Positions 49,589-51,600 of a stretch of DNA of 51,600 nucleotides are shown piece by piece. This DNA is from Zeimonas sp964481165 (GTDB lineage: Bacteria; Pseudomonadota; Gammaproteobacteria; Burkholderiales; Burkholderiaceae_E), in the NCBI GenBank assembly GCA_964481165.1, contig CAYZYC010000005.1, positions 1 through 51,600 of the forward strand, written 5' to 3'. Below the pieces are notes generated by a model. The model did not search any database and was not told the DNA's origin. It worked only from the letters and a program-made list of their open reading frames with translations. Numbering within the stretch: position 1 is the stretch's first letter; each line of letters opens with the position of its first letter. The position numbers and the translations under genes are program-made.

Positions 49589-51550
49589 TCAGAGGCGGAA
49601 CCCGAACCGCGCGAGCCGCTCGCGCATGTCCGCATCGGCCAGCAGTTCGCGAAACGCCTGCACTCCCGCACTCTCGAGCCTCGACCGCGGAACGACGAAG
49701 TCGTAGTGCTCCTCCTGCAGCGGGATGAAGCCCAGCCCGTACTGCCGGGCGACGGTGTCGATCGCGACGCCCCAGTCGGCACGTCCCTGCGTCACCGCGG
49801 CCGCAACGGCGTTGTGCGACTTCGTCTGCACGCCGTAGCCCGGCGGGCGGTTCGTGCCGAGCAGGCGGTCGACGAGGATGCGCGTGCCGCTGCCGGCGTT
49901 GCGATTGACCATCGTGCAGTCGGAATCGTGCAGGGCCAGCGCGATCGCCGATTCGACGCTCCTGCCGGCGAAGCGCGCGTCTCCTTCGCGAAACACGATC
50001 CCCTGCATGCGACGGTAGCCCGGCACGAGTTCGAGCCCGTCGGTGAGCAGCGGCCGGTTGTACTCGCCGGTCTTCGGATCCATCAGGTGCACGCCGGCGA
50101 CGTCGCACTCGCCGCGCTGCGCCGCCCGCAGTCCGCCCATGCTGCCGACGTGCATCGTCTTGCAGCGCAGGCCCCTGCGCACCAGTTCGCCGACGAGCGC
50201 ATCGAGCCCCACGCAGTGACTGCCGATCACGACGAGATCGGCCGGTTCGAGTCGCTGTGCGAGCAACTGCACCGGCACCTCGGAACCGGCGTCGAGCATC
50301 TCGGTGTGCTGGCCGACCGTGATGAATCCGTCGGCGCCGCTGAACGTCGTCACCGAACCCGAGCCCTTTCCCATCGGATACGCACTGAACCCGTCGCCGG
50401 ACCGTACGAGACCGACGAGCAGATATTCGGTGCGCCCGCGTTCGGAGTTCACGCGCATCGGCAGCGTGGCGGTCACCTGCTGCCCGCGTTCGGGTGGCGT
50501 CCCGGCGAAGGCGCGAATCACCGGCGCGACGAACTCGTGGAACGTGAAGATCGCCGAGGTCGGAAAACCCGGCAGGATGACGACCGGCTTGCCGTGGCTC
50601 ACCGCAAGACAGATCGGCTTGCCGGGCTTGAGCGCGACCCCGTGCGCGACGATGCCGGGATCTCCGAGGCGGCTCGCGACGCGGTACGACAGGTCTCCGG
50701 CGCCCTTCGAGGTGCCGCCCGACAGCAGCACGACGTCGTACTGCATCGCCGTGTCGAGCGCCTCCTCGAGCGCCTTCTCGTCGTCGCGAACGACGCCGAG
50801 CTGCACCGCTTCGCCGCCCAGCTCGGCGACGGCAGCGCCGATGATCGCGGCGTTCGAATCGTAGATCGCGCCCAGCGGCAGCGGCGATCCCGGCGGCACG
50901 ATCTCGTCGCCGGTGGACAGGATCGCGACGCGCGGCCGGCGAAAGACCTCGACCTCGGCCACGCCGATCGCCGCCAGCACGCCGATCTCGCGGGAAGTCA
51001 GCAGCTGTCCGGCGCGCAGGACCGTTTCGCCGCGAGCGATGTCGGTGCCCGCGTACGCCACGTTCTCGCCCGGCGTCGCGGCACGGCCGATCTCGATCGA
51101 ACGCAGGCCATCGGATTCGACGGGGTCGGTGTGTTCGACCATGACGACCGCATCGGCACCGCGCGGCAGCATCGCACCGGTGGCGATCGGCGTGGCGAAG
51201 CCGGCGCGCACCGCTTCGGTCGGCACGACACCCGGGGTCAATACCTCGCCGTTGGAGCGCACGCTGCGCGGTGCTTCCTCGGTGGCGCCGAAGGTGTCGG
51301 CCGCCTGCACCGCGAAGCCGTCGACGTTGGACCGGTCGAAGCCGGGCACGTCGACATCGGCGACGACGTCCTCGCCGAGTACGCGATCGAGCGCAGCGTC
51401 GAGCGCGACCGCTTCGGTGCCGAGCGGCCCGAGCTTCAGGTGTTGCCGGAATCGTTCGCTCGCCTGGTCGCGCGTGACCACCGTGAGGAACTGCGTCTGC
51501 CGGCCATCGGCGAGCGCGTCGCGCGCGCGTTTTCCACCGTCTGCGCTCAT
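49589..51550 (-). CDS. MoeA molybdopterin molybdenumtransferase fused to a periplasmic-binding-like domain
   Basis: This is a 653-residue protein. Residues about 25-430 are MoeA, the enzyme that inserts molybdate into adenylated molybdopterin (VPGFDRSNVDGFAVQAAD, ATGAMLPRGADAVVMVEHT, ILSTGDEIVPPG, LLSGGTSKGAGDLSYRV, LPGFPTSAIFTFHEF). Residues about 440-653 are a type 2 periplasmic-binding-like domain of the LysR/ModA-substrate kind (VGSMGGLRAAQRGECDVAGVH, NRNAGSGTRILVDRLLG, GRADWGVAIDTVARQY). There is no signal peptide, so the binding domain is cytoplasmic. This fusion architecture is known in archaea and some bacteria. The ligand is unknown but molybdate or tungstate is plausible. The start lies in a 14-bp triplication. 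Confidence 0.92.
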   Translation of the reverse strand: MSADGGKRARDALADGRQTQFLTVVTRDQASERFRQHLKLGPLGTEAVALDAALDRVLGEDVVADVDVPGFDRSNVDGFAVQAADTFGATEEAPRSVRSNGEVLTPGVVPTEAVRAGFATPIATGAMLPRGADAVVMVEHTDPVESDGLRSIEIGRAATPGENVAYAGTDIARGETVLRAGQLLTSREIGVLAAIGVAEVEVFRRPRVAILSTGDEIVPPGSPLPLGAIYDSNAAIIGAAVAELGGEAVQLGVVRDDEKALEEALDTAMQYDVVLLSGGTSKGAGDLSYRVASRLGDPGIVAHGVALKPGKPICLAVSHGKPVVILPGFPTSAIFTFHEFVAPVIRAFAGTPPERGQQVTATLPMRVNSERGRTEYLLVGLVRSGDGFSAYPMGKGSGSVTTFSGADGFITVGQHTEMLDAGSEVPVQLLAQRLEPADLVVIGSHCVGLDALVGELVRRGLRCKTMHVGSMGGLRAAQRGECDVAGVHLMDPKTGEYNRPLLTDGLELVPGYRRMQGIVFREGDARFAGRSVESAIALALHDSDCTMVNRNAGSGTRILVDRLLGTNRPPGYGVQTKSHNAVAAAVTQGRADWGVAIDTVARQYGLGFIPLQEEHYDFVVPRSRLESAGVQAFRELLADADMRERLARFGFRL

Positions 51551-51588
51551 TGCGCGTCCCTCATTGCGCGTCCCTCATTGCGCGTCCT
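51547..51588. repeat. Three tandem 14-bp repeats over the moeA-fusion start
   Basis: Three copies (51547-51560, 51561-51574, 51575-51588; the last differs at one base) each contain, on the minus strand, GAGG-like ribosome-binding sequence and ATGA. The last ATG is the moeA-fusion start. The two upstream ATGs open 5-codon frames MRDAQ (51561-51578 and 51547-51564), each ending in TGA that overlaps the next ATG. Confidence 0.85.
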
Positions 51589-51600
51589 CGTCGTAGCGGT
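51575..51600 (-). CDS. 3' end of an upstream gene running into the window (partial)
   Basis: On the minus strand the last codons read RYDEDAQ then TGA at 51577-51575, overlapping the ATG of the first micro-ORF. Only seven residues are visible, so the product is unknown. Molybdenum-cofactor neighbours would be expected, but this is a guess. Confidence 0.35.

Overview
The window is about 51.6 kb of GC-rich, gene-dense chromosome. Gene order and protein sequences point to a Gram-negative betaproteobacterium close to Burkholderiales: tat-his-murA-ibaG-mla order, ptsN-hprK-rapZ next to rpoN, LptA/B/C with MlaA-F, and an ispE-tRNA(Gln)-prs-rplY run. Nearly all of it is core chromosome. I see no IS transposase, integrase, phage gene or CRISPR array.

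Layout. (1) 69-2052: a Nif3/DUF34 gene (minus) and a membrane-anchored one-PDZ serine protease (plus) with start codons almost back to back. (2) 2185-19004: 22 genes all on the minus strand, transcribed mlaF-E-D-A-C-B, a two-gene ABC-2 exporter, ibaG, murA, hisG, a fused hisD-hisC, hisB, hisH, hisA, hisF, hisI, hisE, a HIT protein, tatA, tatB, tatC. They combine outer-membrane lipid asymmetry, peptidoglycan precursor synthesis, the histidine pathway and Tat export. (3) 19066-27806, plus: kdsD, kdsC, lptC, lptA, lptB (Kdo synthesis and LPS transport), then rpoN, hpf, ptsN, hprK, rapZ and a LON-domain gene. (4) 27754-31820, minus: mutM, a dynamin-like GTPase, mutY. (5) 31915-37256, plus: TPR lipoprotein, lolB, ispE, tRNA-Gln(UUG), prs, rplY. 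(6) 37332-45699: a Bcr/CflA-type MFS pump, then macA-macB-NodT-type outer-membrane factor on the minus strand, divergent from a BaeSR-like two-component pair. This block lies between rplY and pth, which are often neighbours. (7) 45746-51600: pth, a small SET-domain protein, a 5'-nucleotidase, ychF, a broken FAD oxidoreductase and a MoeA-periplasmic-binding-like fusion.

Most unusual points: hisD and hisC form one uninterrupted frame of 807 codons. A 690-bp non-coding spacer packed with repeats and long inverted repeats separates hisA from hisF. A 14-bp triplication over the moeA start makes two overlapping 5-codon micro-ORFs. A strong-Shine-Dalgarno 23-residue ORF precedes the sensor kinase. 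Several genes have a -10-like hexamer only 6-8 nt before the start codon, suggesting leaderless mRNAs. I see no clear new defence or mobile system.
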